A stretch of 64,000 bases of DNA from Blastomonas natatoria (GTDB lineage Bacteria > Pseudomonadota > Alphaproteobacteria > Sphingomonadales > Sphingomonadaceae), in NCBI RefSeq assembly GCF_003201955.1, contig NZ_QJJM01000007.1, forward strand, positions 129,891 to 193,890, given 5' to 3'. The position numbers and the translations under genes are program-made. The notes beneath the pieces were generated by a model. It searched no databases. It saw only the letters and a list, made by a program, of their open reading frames with translations, and had not been told where the DNA came from. Position 1 is the stretch's first letter, and each line of letters opens with the position of its first letter. This document shows positions 36,466-47,148 of the stretch, piece by piece.

Positions 36466-37122
36466 TTAGCCGCCGGTCGGCGCTGCAACCGCACCTGCAG
36501 CGGCGGGATCCTGGGCAGCTGCATCCTTCACCGGATCTTCGGTGGTGGCGGGGGCGCCTGGTTCTGCAGGAACAGCGTCGGCGGCAGGTGCAGCCGGCAG
36601 CGGCAGCGGGCTCCCCGACTGGGTGTTCATCCAGGCCATCAGATTGGCGCGATCCTCGGCTTTGCCCAGACCCGCAAAGCTCATCTTCGTGCCTTCGGCA
36701 TAGGCCTTGGGCGAGGTGAGCCACTTGTTCATTTCCTCAAAGGTCCAGGGACCCGACTTGCTCTTCAGCGCGTCCGAATAGGCAAAGCCAGCCACCGAAG
36801 CGTGCGGCTTGCCGAGCACGCCATACAGGTTCGGGCCGATGCCATTGGCACCACCGCTGTTGATCGAGTGGCACGACGAGCACTTGGCAAACACCTTCTC
36901 GCCCTTGGCGACATCGGCGCTGGCAAGCAGCGTCTCGATCGGAACCTCGGCAGCAGCGCCTTCGCCTTCGGAAGACACCACGCCTTCGATCACGTAACCA
37001 AGCTTTTCAGGACGCTCAGGCTTGTCGGCATGGAATACCTTACCGCTGATGATCGACAGGCCAAGAGCACAAATGCCCCCTGCAAGAACCCAACCTGCAA
37101 TCGTGTTTTTGCTGTCCTGCAT
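36466..37122 (-). CDS. Membrane-anchored class I cytochrome c
   Basis: 218 residues: an uncleaved N-terminal helix (about 8-27), a spacer, and a monohaem cytochrome c domain with CSSCH at 81-85, GPNLYGVLGKPHASVAGFAYSDALK, and Met147 (GTKMSFAGL) as the distal ligand. The C-terminal 45 residues are Ala/Pro/Glu-rich and disordered. It resembles CycM-type membrane cytochromes c-552 that pass electrons from the bc1 complex to cytochrome oxidase. The start MQDSKN (37122) has GAGG nine bases upstream; ATG 37137 is an alternative. Confidence 0.92.
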   Translation of the reverse strand: MQDSKNTIAGWVLAGGICALGLSIISGKVFHADKPERPEKLGYVIEGVVSSEGEGAAAEVPIETLLASADVAKGEKVFAKCSSCHSINSGGANGIGPNLYGVLGKPHASVAGFAYSDALKSKSGPWTFEEMNKWLTSPKAYAEGTKMSFAGLGKAEDRANLMAWMNTQSGSPLPLPAAPAADAVPAEPGAPATTEDPVKDAAAQDPAAAGAVAAPTGG

Positions 37123-37359
37123 GCCCTGTTGCCTCATCTTTCATATGGACGCCATGTCGGCACGGCGCCCTGAACGGTCGTCATCCGATCAGACCGGCGT
37201 CATGCCGCCTGTCTTTTCGCCCTGTTGAAAGGCCCCGTTGCCGCGTCGCAACAGGGCCGGTCCGCCGCCCCCTCTAATGATCGACCGGGCGCTCTGCAAG
37301 CCCCGACGCGCGCGATTTCGCCTTGTCGTTACGGCCGGGCCTGCCTATGCGGCGTGCCC
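37123..37359. other. Divergent cytochrome c / pheA spacer with a hairpin
   Basis: No gene was seen in these 237 bases. At 37231-37257, GGCCCCGTTGC and GCAACAGGGCC form an 11-bp stem with one mismatch around CGCGTC; it lacks a T run. Promoters for both flanking genes must lie here but none is convincing by eye. Confidence 0.5.
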
Positions 37360-38250
37360 ATGCAAAGCTACCCTGAGATCGCCCGCCGGATGGTTGAGGA
37401 CATGGCGCGAATCGCCGCTGCCGAGCCGGAGCGGTCGATCGCCTATCAGGGGGCTCCGGGAGCCTATTCGCACATCGCCGCGCGCGCCTTCGCGCCCGAC
37501 TGGCACCCGCTGCCGTGCTTTTCATTCCAGGACGCGATGGATGCCGTGAAGGACGGCCGGGCTGCACGCGCGATCATCCCGATCGAGAATTCGCAGCATG
37601 GCCGCGTGGCGGACATTCACTTCCTGCTCCCGGAAAGCGGCCTTACCATCGTTGCCGAATATTTCCTGCCGGTGCGTCATTGCCTGCTGGCAAAGGATGC
37701 AGGCCCCTACACGGCAGCTGTCAGCCATCCGCAGGCGCTTGGCCAGACGCGGCACTATCTTCGCGCGCAAGGCATCGAGCCGATCACCTATCCTGACACG
37801 GCGGGCGCAGCCGCATTCGTTGCCGAATCGGGTGAACCCGGCCTGTGCGCGGTCGCTTCACGGCTCGCGGGCGAAGTCTTCGGCCTGAAGGTCGTTGCGG
37901 AAGGCATCGAGGATGCCGCGCACAACATGACGCGCTTCGTCGTGCTGGCTGCGCATCGCGACGATCCCATGCCCGATGTGCCCAAGGTGATGACGACCTT
38001 CATCTTCGAGGTGAAGAACATTCCGGCCGCGCTGTTCATGGCGCTGTCTGGCTTTGCCACCAACGGCATCAACATGACCAAGCTGGAAAGCTACATTCGC
38101 GACGGCAGCTTCTCTGCCGCCGAATTCTATGCCGATATCGAGGGGATGCCAGGCCAGCCCGGGGTCGATCGCGCACTTGAGGTGCTGGGTTATCACAGCA
38201 AATGGGTGCGGATTCTCGGCAGCTATCCCCAAGCCATGTCGCGCGAATAG
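37360..38250 (+). CDS. pheA: Prephenate dehydratase
   Basis: Converts prephenate to phenylpyruvate in phenylalanine synthesis. The 296 residues include IAYQGAPGAYSHIAARAF near residue 26, the IIPIENSQHGRVADIHFLL and VSHPQALGQTRHYL substrate motifs, and the C-terminal ACT regulatory domain (VMTTFIFEVKNIPAALFMALSGFATNGINMTKLESY) that binds phenylalanine. No chorismate mutase domain is fused. The start at ATG 37360 fits the family; upstream in-frame codons run back to 37225 but encode low-complexity sequence. Confidence 0.95.
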   Translation: MQSYPEIARRMVEDMARIAAAEPERSIAYQGAPGAYSHIAARAFAPDWHPLPCFSFQDAMDAVKDGRAARAIIPIENSQHGRVADIHFLLPESGLTIVAEYFLPVRHCLLAKDAGPYTAAVSHPQALGQTRHYLRAQGIEPITYPDTAGAAAFVAESGEPGLCAVASRLAGEVFGLKVVAEGIEDAAHNMTRFVVLAAHRDDPMPDVPKVMTTFIFEVKNIPAALFMALSGFATNGINMTKLESYIRDGSFSAAEFYADIEGMPGQPGVDRALEVLGYHSKWVRILGSYPQAMSRE

Positions 38251-38255
38251 GGGGC

Positions 38256-39599
38256 TCACTCAGTCCTGTTGTAGATCCGCCTCGACAGGTGCTGCATGAT
38301 CGGCGTCACCGTCAGCCCGTGCAGCAGGATCGATCCCAGCACGATCAGCCCCAGCGTTTCCCAGAGTGTATGCTGCATCGGAAAGTCGCCGTGGTTGAGG
38401 CCGAAGGCGAGATAATAGACCGAGCCCAGGCCGCGAATGCCGAAAAAGGCGATCACGAACTTTTCCAATGGTGGCCGGTCGACCCCGATCAGCCCGAGAT
38501 AGCCGATCACGGGACGGATCACGAGCAGCACCAGCGCTGCGACGAGCACGTTCGTCCAGCCGATATCGCTCAGCAGTTCGCCCCCGGTGAGCATCCCGCC
38601 GAACAGCACCAGGAGCACCATCATCACCAGGCGTTCGGTCTCGTCGGCAAAGTCGTGCAACTCGCTGTTGAAATCATCCCCCTCGGCGGAACGCCGCAAG
38701 ATCAGTCCGGCGATGAACACGGCGAGAAAGCCATAGCCATGGGCAAATTCCGTCAGGGCATAGATGGCGAGCGTCGCGCCGACCGCGATAAAGCCGTCGC
38801 CAGTTCGCGATAGGCGGGTGTCCTGCGGCAGGCGATAGATGATCTGCCCCATGAGCCAGCCGCCAAATGCGCCCACCAGCCCGCCGACCCCCAGCCGCCA
38901 GATCACGTCGTACCAGACCCATTCCGCTAGCATGCCACCCGTCACTGCGGCGGCGCTGGCGGCGAGCGCCAGATAGACGAACGGAAAGGCGAGCGCATCG
39001 TTCAGTCCCGCTTCCGAGGTCAGCGCAAAGCGCGCCTCGTCGCTGTCGTCGCTATCGGGGCGTTCGATCTGCACATCCGCCGCGAGCACCGGATCGGTCG
39101 GCGCAAGACATGCGCCCAGGAGAAGCGCGGAAGCGAGCGGTAGGCTCAATATCCACATGCCCGACAGGACGATGAACAGGATCGTCAGCGGCATGACGAT
39201 GGCGAGCAGGCGGATCGTCAGGTTCCACCCGCGCCAACTCAGCGGCCTGCCGATTTTCAGCCCCGCACCCATTAGCGAGATGATGACGATGAACTCGCTC
39301 GCCTTCTCGATCAGCACTGGCGATTCCACCGGGTGCGGCGAGAATTGCCCCACGGGTGTGTAGGCAAAAATCGCCATGCCCATGCCGACAAAGATGATCG
39401 GCAGCGACAGGGGCAGCTTCTTTAGCAGCAGCGGTAGCCAAGCGACCAGCAGCACGACCAGGCCGATGGCGAGCAGCCACAGCTTGTAGTGCGTCAGCAG
39501 GAACTGGCCGATCACCGACGTGAAGAGCGGGTCCGCAAAAGCGGTGACATCAAGCTCCGGCGTTTTGGGAATGATCACTTGCCGGATGATATCGTGCAT
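38256..39599 (-). CDS. CPA-family cation:proton antiporter
   Basis: 447 residues with about 12 hydrophobic helices, of the sodium/hydrogen exchanger (CPA1) family. The conserved acidic centres ACLAPTDPVLAADVQI and TSEAGLNDALAFPFVYLAL are present, the latter containing the ND pair of CPA1 exchangers. There is also AFFGIRGLGSVYYLAFGL. It probably exchanges Na+ or K+ for protons in the inner membrane. The start overlaps the polA stop by one base (TGATG), an unusual partner, so it may depend on polA transcription. Confidence 0.9.
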   Translation of the reverse strand: MHDIIRQVIIPKTPELDVTAFADPLFTSVIGQFLLTHYKLWLLAIGLVVLLVAWLPLLLKKLPLSLPIIFVGMGMAIFAYTPVGQFSPHPVESPVLIEKASEFIVIISLMGAGLKIGRPLSWRGWNLTIRLLAIVMPLTILFIVLSGMWILSLPLASALLLGACLAPTDPVLAADVQIERPDSDDSDEARFALTSEAGLNDALAFPFVYLALAASAAAVTGGMLAEWVWYDVIWRLGVGGLVGAFGGWLMGQIIYRLPQDTRLSRTGDGFIAVGATLAIYALTEFAHGYGFLAVFIAGLILRRSAEGDDFNSELHDFADETERLVMMVLLVLFGGMLTGGELLSDIGWTNVLVAALVLLVIRPVIGYLGLIGVDRPPLEKFVIAFFGIRGLGSVYYLAFGLNHGDFPMQHTLWETLGLIVLGSILLHGLTVTPIMQHLSRRIYNRTE

Positions 39600-42403
39600 C
39601 AGTGTGCGGCCCCCCAACTCGGCCCGGTGCCGATCTCCACGCCCAAGGGTACGCTGAGCGTCACGGCCGGTTCCGCTGCATTCTCCATGACCTGCCGAAT
39701 GACGGCCGAGGCCGCTTCGACATCGCTCTCGGGCAGTTCGAACACCAGTTCGTCATGGACTTGCAGCAGCATCCGCACATGGGCGAGACCCGCCGCTTCG
39801 AGCGCCGGCCCCATCCGCACCATCGCGCGCTTGATGATATCGGCGCTGGTCCCCTGGATCGGCGCGTTGATCGCCGCGCGCTCACTGCCCTGACGCTCGG
39901 CCTGGTTCTTCGAGTTGATCCGGGGAAAGTGGGTCTTCCGGCCGAACAGGGTCTCGGTGAAGCCGCACTCGCGGGCCTTTTCCACTGTTTCTGCGATATA
40001 GCGGTTGATGCCGGGAAAGCGCTGGAAATAGGTGTCGATCATCGCCTGCGCCTCGTCCGCACTCACCTCCAGCCGCCCGGCCAGTCCCCAGCGCGAAATG
40101 CCGTACAGGATCGCGAAGTTGATCGTCTTGGCGCGCCCGCGGGTGTCGCGATTGACCTCGCCGAACAGCTCCTGCGCGGTGCGGTTGTGAATGTCCTCGC
40201 CCTTGGCAAAGGCATCGCGCAGCGTCTCGACATCGGCCATGTGCGCGGCGAGCCGCAGCTCGATCTGGCTATAGTCTGCTGCCAGGATGACATTGCCCGG
40301 CTCTGCGACAAAGGCGTGGCGAATCTGCCGGCCGATCTCGGTGCGGATCGGGATGTTCTGCAGGTTCGGTTCGGTCGAGGACAGTCGCCCGGTCTGCGCG
40401 CCGACCAGGCTGTAACTGGTGTGCACGCGGCCAGTGTTCGGGTTGATCTGCTCCTGCAGCGCATCTGTATAGGTGGATTTGAGCTTGGACAGCTGCCGCC
40501 AGTCGAGCACCTTGCGCGAGATTTCCGACCCTTCGCCCGCCAGCTTCTCGAGCACGGTGACGTCGGTCGAATAAGCCCCGGTCTTGCCCTTCTTGCCACC
40601 CTTGAGGCCCAGCTTGTCGAACAGGATTTCGCCGAGCTGCTTGGGGCTGCCGATCGAGAAGCTCTGGCCCGCCAGCTCGTGAATCTCGCCTTCGAGCGCG
40701 GCCATGCGGGTGGCAAAATCCTGGCTCAGTGCCGCAAGCTGCTCGCGGTCGACCTTGATGCCCTCCCGTTCCATGCCCGCCACCACGGGAATGAGCGGGC
40801 GGTCGACATTCTGGTAGATCCGCGTCGCCCCCTCGATTGGCAGCCGGGGACGTAGAACATGCCACAGGCGCAGCGTGACATCGGCATCCTCGGCGGCATA
40901 GCGGGTCGCATCGGCGAGCGGCACCTCGTTGAAGCCGATCTGCTTCTTGCCGGTGCCGGTCAGCGACTTGAAGCTGATGCATGTGTGCCCCAGATGCCGA
41001 TCGGCCAGGGCGTCCATGCCGTGACCGCCGGTTCCGAACTCGTGCCCGGCATCGAGGTTGAAGCTCATCACCATCGTGTCATCAATCGGGGAGACATGAA
41101 TGCCGTGGCGCGCCAGCACGTTGAGGTCATATTTGAGGTTCTGACCGATCTTGAGGACGGCATCGTCCTCCAGCAGCGGTTTCAGCCTGGCGACAGCCTC
41201 CTCGAACGGTAACTGCCTGGGCTTTTCGGCAAACATGTCGGTGCCGCCATGGCCGAGCGGGATATAGCAGGCCTCGCCCGGAGCGACTGCCAGGCTGACC
41301 CCGACCAGGGCCGCCTGCATCGAATCGAGCGAATCCGTTTCGGTATCGACTGCGGCCATGCCTTCGGCGCGCGCCTTCGCGATCCAGGCATCAAGCGTTT
41401 CTGCATCCTGGACGCAGACATAGTCGTCGACATTGATCGTGGGCATGCTGAGCGGCTGCGGCGCAATGGCATTGTCGCTGCGCGGAACATCGTTCGCAGC
41501 GCCGGATGGGGTAGGGGCCGCATCCGCAGGACCGCTCGCGCCGAGCTTGCGCAGCAGGCTGGTGAAGCCATGCTTGGTCAGGAATGCGGCGAGTGGCTCG
41601 GGCGGAATGTCCTTGAGCAGGAAATCGTCAAGTTCGTTGGGGAGCGGGCAATCGTCCTTGAGCGTCACCAGCACCTTGCTCAGCCGCGCCATATCTGCCT
41701 GTTCGATCAGGCTCTCGCGCATCTTTGACGGTTTCATCGATGGCGCTGCCGCGAGCACGCTCTCCAGATCGCCATGCTCGACAATCAGCTTGGAAGCCGT
41801 CTTGGGGCCGATACCGCGAATGCCCGGCACATTGTCGACGGCATCGCCCATCAGCGCCAGCACATCGCCCAGCTGCTCAGGGGTCACGCCGAACTTCTCC
41901 ATCACCGCCTCGGGGCCGAGCCGCGCGTTCTTCATCGTATCGAGCATGTCGAGCCCGGGCTGGATCAGCTGCATCAGATCCTTGTCGGAGCTGACGATGG
42001 TGACCTTCCATCCCTTGGCCAGTGCATCCTTGGCATAGCTTGCGATGATGTCATCCGCCTCGACATTGTCCTCCTCGATGCAGGGCATGGAAAAGGCCCT
42101 GGTCGCATCGCGGATCAGCGGGAATTGCGGGCGCAGATCCTCGGGCGGCTCGGGGCGATGCGCCTTGTACTGGTCGTACAGTTCATTGCGGAAGCTTTGC
42201 GAGCTCTTGTCGAGAATCACCGCCATATGGGTCGGGCCGTCGGCCTTGTGCAGATCGTCGGCGAGCTTCCAGAGCATGGTCGTATAGCCATAGACCGCGC
42301 CGACCGGCGTGCCTTCCGGATTGGTCAGCGGGGGCAGCCGGTGATAGGCGCGGAAGATGTACGAGGAGCCGTCGACGAGATAGAGATGGTTCTGCTGTGC
42401 CAT
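39599..42403 (-). CDS. polA: DNA polymerase I
   Basis: 934 residues with all three activities. The N-terminal 5'-3' exonuclease begins YLVDGSSYIFRAYH and has VEADDIIASYA and the GIRGIGPKTASKLI helix-hairpin-helix. The 3'-5' exonuclease keeps its acidic residues: AAVDTETDSLD, NLKYDLNVL and YAAEDADVTLRLW, so proofreading is predicted to be active. The polymerase has motif A LAADYSQIELRLAA, motif B RAKTINFAILYG and motif C QVHDELVFELP. The start MAQQNHLYLVDG at 42403 was chosen. It is divergent from a small lipoprotein gene. Confidence 0.96.
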   Translation of the reverse strand: MAQQNHLYLVDGSSYIFRAYHRLPPLTNPEGTPVGAVYGYTTMLWKLADDLHKADGPTHMAVILDKSSQSFRNELYDQYKAHRPEPPEDLRPQFPLIRDATRAFSMPCIEEDNVEADDIIASYAKDALAKGWKVTIVSSDKDLMQLIQPGLDMLDTMKNARLGPEAVMEKFGVTPEQLGDVLALMGDAVDNVPGIRGIGPKTASKLIVEHGDLESVLAAAPSMKPSKMRESLIEQADMARLSKVLVTLKDDCPLPNELDDFLLKDIPPEPLAAFLTKHGFTSLLRKLGASGPADAAPTPSGAANDVPRSDNAIAPQPLSMPTINVDDYVCVQDAETLDAWIAKARAEGMAAVDTETDSLDSMQAALVGVSLAVAPGEACYIPLGHGGTDMFAEKPRQLPFEEAVARLKPLLEDDAVLKIGQNLKYDLNVLARHGIHVSPIDDTMVMSFNLDAGHEFGTGGHGMDALADRHLGHTCISFKSLTGTGKKQIGFNEVPLADATRYAAEDADVTLRLWHVLRPRLPIEGATRIYQNVDRPLIPVVAGMEREGIKVDREQLAALSQDFATRMAALEGEIHELAGQSFSIGSPKQLGEILFDKLGLKGGKKGKTGAYSTDVTVLEKLAGEGSEISRKVLDWRQLSKLKSTYTDALQEQINPNTGRVHTSYSLVGAQTGRLSSTEPNLQNIPIRTEIGRQIRHAFVAEPGNVILAADYSQIELRLAAHMADVETLRDAFAKGEDIHNRTAQELFGEVNRDTRGRAKTINFAILYGISRWGLAGRLEVSADEAQAMIDTYFQRFPGINRYIAETVEKARECGFTETLFGRKTHFPRINSKNQAERQGSERAAINAPIQGTSADIIKRAMVRMGPALEAAGLAHVRMLLQVHDELVFELPESDVEAASAVIRQVMENAAEPAVTLSVPLGVEIGTGPSWGAAH

Positions 42404-42447
42404 GACCGAAGCGATAGCAGCGGTGCTGCGAACGGTCATGCGATTTT

Positions 42448-42472
42448 GGAACCACGCTTTGCGGGATGCGTA
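42448..42472 (+). promoter_or_regulatory. EcfG-like promoter box upstream of the small lipoprotein
   Basis: GGAAC at 42448-42452, exactly 16 bases, then CGTA at 42469-42472. It is 52 bases before the start codon. The alphaproteobacterial general stress sigma factor EcfG uses GGAAC-N16/17-CGTT; one base differs. Confidence 0.45.
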
Positions 42473-42523
42473 AGGCGGTCGGGGAAGGTGTCCCATCGGG
42501 CACTTTTATGAAGGAGCTATCCC

Positions 42524-42808
42524 ATGCGAAATCTTGCCATTGTCAGCGCTGCCGCCCTTGCCCTGGGGCTCGCTGCCTGCTCGGCCGAGACCGAACAAAA
42601 GGCTGATGCCGCTGCCGATGCAGCCGGCGACGATATCGAGGCCAATGCTGATGCCGCTGGCGAAATGATCGATAATGCTGCGGCCGACGTCGAAGCGAGC
42701 GTCGATGAAGCTGCCAAGGATCTCGATGCCGAGGCCGACAAGGCGGGCGACAAGATCGAGAAGGAATGGGACGAAGCCAAGGCCGAGGCCAAGGAAGAAG
42801 CCCAGTAA
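42524..42808 (+). CDS. Small acidic helical lipoprotein
   Basis: 94 residues: lipoprotein signal with LAAC lipobox, then an almost uninterrupted Ala/Asp/Glu/Lys amphipathic helix (DAAADAAGDDIEANADAAGE and similar) reminiscent of LEA-like or YtxH/CsbD-type stress proteins. No family can be named. An excellent AAGGAG lies nine bases before the ATG, and an EcfG-like box lies upstream, so stress induction is plausible. Confidence 0.85.
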   Translation: MRNLAIVSAAALALGLAACSAETEQKADAAADAAGDDIEANADAAGEMIDNAAADVEASVDEAAKDLDAEADKAGDKIEKEWDEAKAEAKEEAQ

Positions 42809-42823
42809 TCCGGACGTTTCAGT

Positions 42824-43891
42824 TTACAGCAGATCAGCCTGTTCGATCCGGTCGCTGCCGGCGGGCAGGCTGATCCGCATTCCATCCTCGCCCATCACGA
42901 CCTTGCCGGAATAGGCTTTGGCGACCCCGCGCAGGAAATAGGGATGGAGCAGCTTCGAGGGCATCCGCGGTACGATATGGGTGAAGACCAGCATTTTCGC
43001 GCCGCCTCGCTTTGCAACCTGCGCAACCGCAACCGGCGAGCTGTGATAGCCTGGAATATCCGACATGATCTTCGCGATGCGCTTGTCACCATGGGCCGCA
43101 GCGGTGCGCGAAATCACTCCGACCATCGCCGGATTGAGGACCTCGTGCACCAGAAGGTCGCACCCATTGCACGCTCGTGAAACGCTGGCGGCGGGTGCCG
43201 TATCGCCGCTGATGACGACCGAGCGGCCCCTGTAATCGAAGCGATAGCCCAGCGCAGGCTCCACCGGATCGTGCTTCACCTGAAATGCACTGATTTTCAC
43301 ACCGCCCCGATCGTAGATTGGCACCGGCGTGGCAGATGTCGCGACCGTCACCGCCCGTCCGCCTGCTCCGCTGCGGGGCATGATGTCCGCGCCATGATGC
43401 GCGATGCGATAGCCGTAATCGGCGGTATAAGCGGCGTCGAAACCGCTGACGACCTTGTCGACTCCTTCCGGGCCATAGATCGGCATCTGTGCATCACGCC
43501 CGCTGCCGGCCCAGCGCAACATCAGCACTTCACCCAGTCCGTCGATATGATCGGAATGGAAATGGGTAAGGAGCGTCGCGTCGACCTTTGCGAGCGGTAC
43601 GCCGATCTGCCCGATGCGGCGCCCTGCGCCTGCACCGGCATCGACAAGGAACAACTGCTTGCCTGCGAGCACCAGCGTGCAAGGCCCGGATCGCTGCGGG
43701 TCGGGCAGGGGGGACCCAGTGCCACACAGGATGACATGGAGCCCATCGGGCAGGCCCTTGGTCACGTCGGCACCATAGCTCGCCTCGACCGCGCGCTCGA
43801 ACACGATCTCGCCCAGCCTGTCACGCGAAAACCAGGCGAGGCCAGCGACAACCACGATGATGAACAGCAGCCCGGTGACAACGCGGCGCAT
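42824..43891 (-). CDS. MBL-fold metallo-hydrolase, membrane-anchored
   Basis: 355 residues. The first ~22 form an N-terminal membrane anchor or signal. The rest is a metallo-beta-lactamase fold of the RNase Z/arylsulfatase-like group: ILCGTGSPLPDPQRSGPCTLV, LVDAGAGAGRR, zinc motif THFHSDHIDGLGE (His110-His115), SGDTAPAASVSRAC, LVHEVLN and FTHIVPRM. The exported location argues against tRNA processing and for a secreted hydrolase of unknown substrate. GGGAGGGG precedes the ATG, and a 29-bp palindrome lies 14 bases upstream. Confidence 0.88.
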   Translation of the reverse strand: MRRVVTGLLFIIVVVAGLAWFSRDRLGEIVFERAVEASYGADVTKGLPDGLHVILCGTGSPLPDPQRSGPCTLVLAGKQLFLVDAGAGAGRRIGQIGVPLAKVDATLLTHFHSDHIDGLGEVLMLRWAGSGRDAQMPIYGPEGVDKVVSGFDAAYTADYGYRIAHHGADIMPRSGAGGRAVTVATSATPVPIYDRGGVKISAFQVKHDPVEPALGYRFDYRGRSVVISGDTAPAASVSRACNGCDLLVHEVLNPAMVGVISRTAAAHGDKRIAKIMSDIPGYHSSPVAVAQVAKRGGAKMLVFTHIVPRMPSKLLHPYFLRGVAKAYSGKVVMGEDGMRISLPAGSDRIEQADLL

Positions 43892-43904
43892 GAACCCCTC
43901 CCGA

Positions 43905-43933
43905 ATATTATGTCACATGTTGTGCCATAATAT
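43905..43933. promoter_or_regulatory. AT-rich 29-bp palindrome, probable operator of the MBL hydrolase
   Basis: The 13-bp arms ATATTATGTCACA and TGTGCCATAATAT are complementary except for one position, around a TGT centre. It begins 14 bases upstream of the ATG of the minus-strand MBL gene and overlaps CATAAT/TAATAT, likely -10 sequence. Its AT content stands out against this GC-rich genome. No T run follows, so a terminator is less likely. Confidence 0.55.
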
Positions 43934-43955
43934 GGCGCGAGCCGCTAGTGGTTTC

Positions 43956-44522
43956 TCAGCGGGCGAAGATGTCAGTCAAGGAAAGTTCAATGCTCAATCC
44001 AGAGATAGAGATCGCCTTTCTATCTCCATGCATTTCGTCGGTCCAGGCATTGGGACCAGTCCTCGAAAGCACGCGCACACATTCCGCTTTCGGGTCAACC
44101 AGCAAAACCGCCAAGACGCTCGGGATGGCGCGATATTCATCCAGCTTGAGCCCTTGATCGAGCAATGCGGTAGACGGCGAGAGGATTTCGACAATCATGA
44201 CAGGGTCATTCGCCGCCTTGATTTCGTCGAACGCTTTATCCTGCTTGCCGCAAAACACGCTGAGGTCGGGATATCGGACGGAATAATCGTCGATGAGGAT
44301 GGCCATGTCCGACCCGTGTACATGGCATTTCGAACCCTTGAGCGCAGTCCACAAGATCGCACCGATATTCATCTGAATACGCGAGTTTCGATATGATCCG
44401 CCTGCCATGCTCCGCACGACCCGGATCACGCCATTGTCGAGTTCAGCCTTGATGTCGGGACCGAAATCGATCTCGAGAAACTGAGCTGCCGTAATGAGGC
44501 CTGGTCTGGGACTGGTTGCCAT
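43956..44522 (-). CDS. Uma2 family (DUF820) predicted nuclease
   Basis: 188 residues with the PD-(D/E)XK-like Uma2 fold: LITAAQFLEIDFGPDIKAELDNGVIRVV (acidic start), VRYPDLSVFCG, VMIVEILSPSTALLDQGLKLDEYRAIPSV with the catalytic-type E-x-x-S and K, and VLLVDPKAECVRVL. The family is predicted to be nuclease-like from its fold; its cellular role is not known. It is abundant in cyanobacteria and sporadic in proteobacteria, so acquisition is possible. It stands between the MBL gene and a divergent PfpI-family gene. Confidence 0.85.
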   Translation of the reverse strand: MATSPRPGLITAAQFLEIDFGPDIKAELDNGVIRVVRSMAGGSYRNSRIQMNIGAILWTALKGSKCHVHGSDMAILIDDYSVRYPDLSVFCGKQDKAFDEIKAANDPVMIVEILSPSTALLDQGLKLDEYRAIPSVLAVLLVDPKAECVRVLSRTGPNAWTDEMHGDRKAISISGLSIELSLTDIFAR

Positions 44523-44695
44523 TTGACCAGTATATCCATTCGAGCGCTGATACGAAAGGCTGCTTGGCGGCGCCGCGAACAGCGGTTATCCTGCGTTCGT
44601 CCGCAACTGGCGCATCAGATGGGTCACCATCGGGGAGCGGGCGATTGTGTGTTGTCGCGCGCCTGGGCATTCTCCTGATCTGAAAGGAATGTCCT

Positions 44696-45376
44696 GTGAC
44701 CCAAACCCCCTTCCATGTCGTGTTTGCGATCTTCGACCAGATCACCCAGCTCGATTTCACCGGGCCAGCTCAGTTTCTCTGCCGTATGCCCGGGGCGCAG
44801 GTGCATGTGGCCTCTGCGACGCTCGATCCTGTGGTGACCGATGTCGGCTTTGCGATCGTTCCAACCACGACATTTGCGGATTGCCCGCAGGCTGACTTGC
44901 TCTGTGTCCCCGGCGGGCTGGGCGTCGCCCCGGCGCTCAGCGATGCGCAGCTGATCAATTTCGTCCGCAACCAGGCATCAGAGGCGCAATGGGTGACCAG
45001 CGTATGCACCGGCGCCTTCATTCTCGGCCGAGCCGGGCTGCTCCAGGGCAGGCGGGCGACGACGCATTGGGGCTATACCGGCCTGCTTCCGATGGTCGGT
45101 GCCGTGCGTGAGGACGCGCGAACGGTGTTCGACGGCAATGTCGTGACCGCAGGCGGCGTGACCTCAGGCATCGATTTCGCGCTGACGATCATTGCCGAGC
45201 TGCACGGGGAAGACGTGGCCCGGTCGCTCCAGCTGAATTTCGAATATGATCCCGCGCCGCCCTTTGCCGGGGGCACGCCCGCCACCAGCCCGAAGCCGAT
45301 CGTCGCCATGATGCGCGAGCGCTTCTACGATGCCCGCGCAGCCGAGATGGAAGCCGCGCTGAACGCCACGGCCTGA
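44696..45376 (+). CDS. DJ-1/PfpI family protein, isonitrile hydratase-like
   Basis: 226 residues of the DJ-1/PfpI glutamine-amidotransferase-like fold. The nucleophile is Cys104 in WVTSVCTGAFILGRAGLLQGRRATTHW, the exact arrangement (Cys-Thr) seen in bacterial isonitrile hydratase InhA, which converts isonitriles to N-formamides. Other motifs are FDQITQLDFTGPAQFL and DLLCVPGGLG. Start is GTG with AAAGGA eight bases upstream. There is no AraC-type DNA-binding domain fused. The substrate is not known; the family is often misannotated, so activity needs proof. Confidence 0.85.
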   Translation: MTQTPFHVVFAIFDQITQLDFTGPAQFLCRMPGAQVHVASATLDPVVTDVGFAIVPTTTFADCPQADLLCVPGGLGVAPALSDAQLINFVRNQASEAQWVTSVCTGAFILGRAGLLQGRRATTHWGYTGLLPMVGAVREDARTVFDGNVVTAGGVTSGIDFALTIIAELHGEDVARSLQLNFEYDPAPPFAGGTPATSPKPIVAMMRERFYDARAAEMEAALNATA

Positions 45377-45385
45377 TCAAAAAAA

Positions 45386-45417
45386 GGGCCGGAAGGTTTC
45401 CCCTCCGGCCCCGTTTC
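45386..45417. terminator. groEL / PfpI-family terminator
   Basis: GGGCCGGAAGG and CCTCCGGCCC form a stem with one bulged base around TTTC. An A7 run on the plus side becomes a T7 tract on the minus strand, so it should be an efficient terminator for groEL and also serve the convergent gene. Confidence 0.88.
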
Positions 45418-45445
45418 TCTTGTCGGCTGTGCCGAACGGTCTGGA

Positions 45446-47134
<1,689 letters not shown>

Positions 47135-47148
47135 TCAGGGGCGAATGA

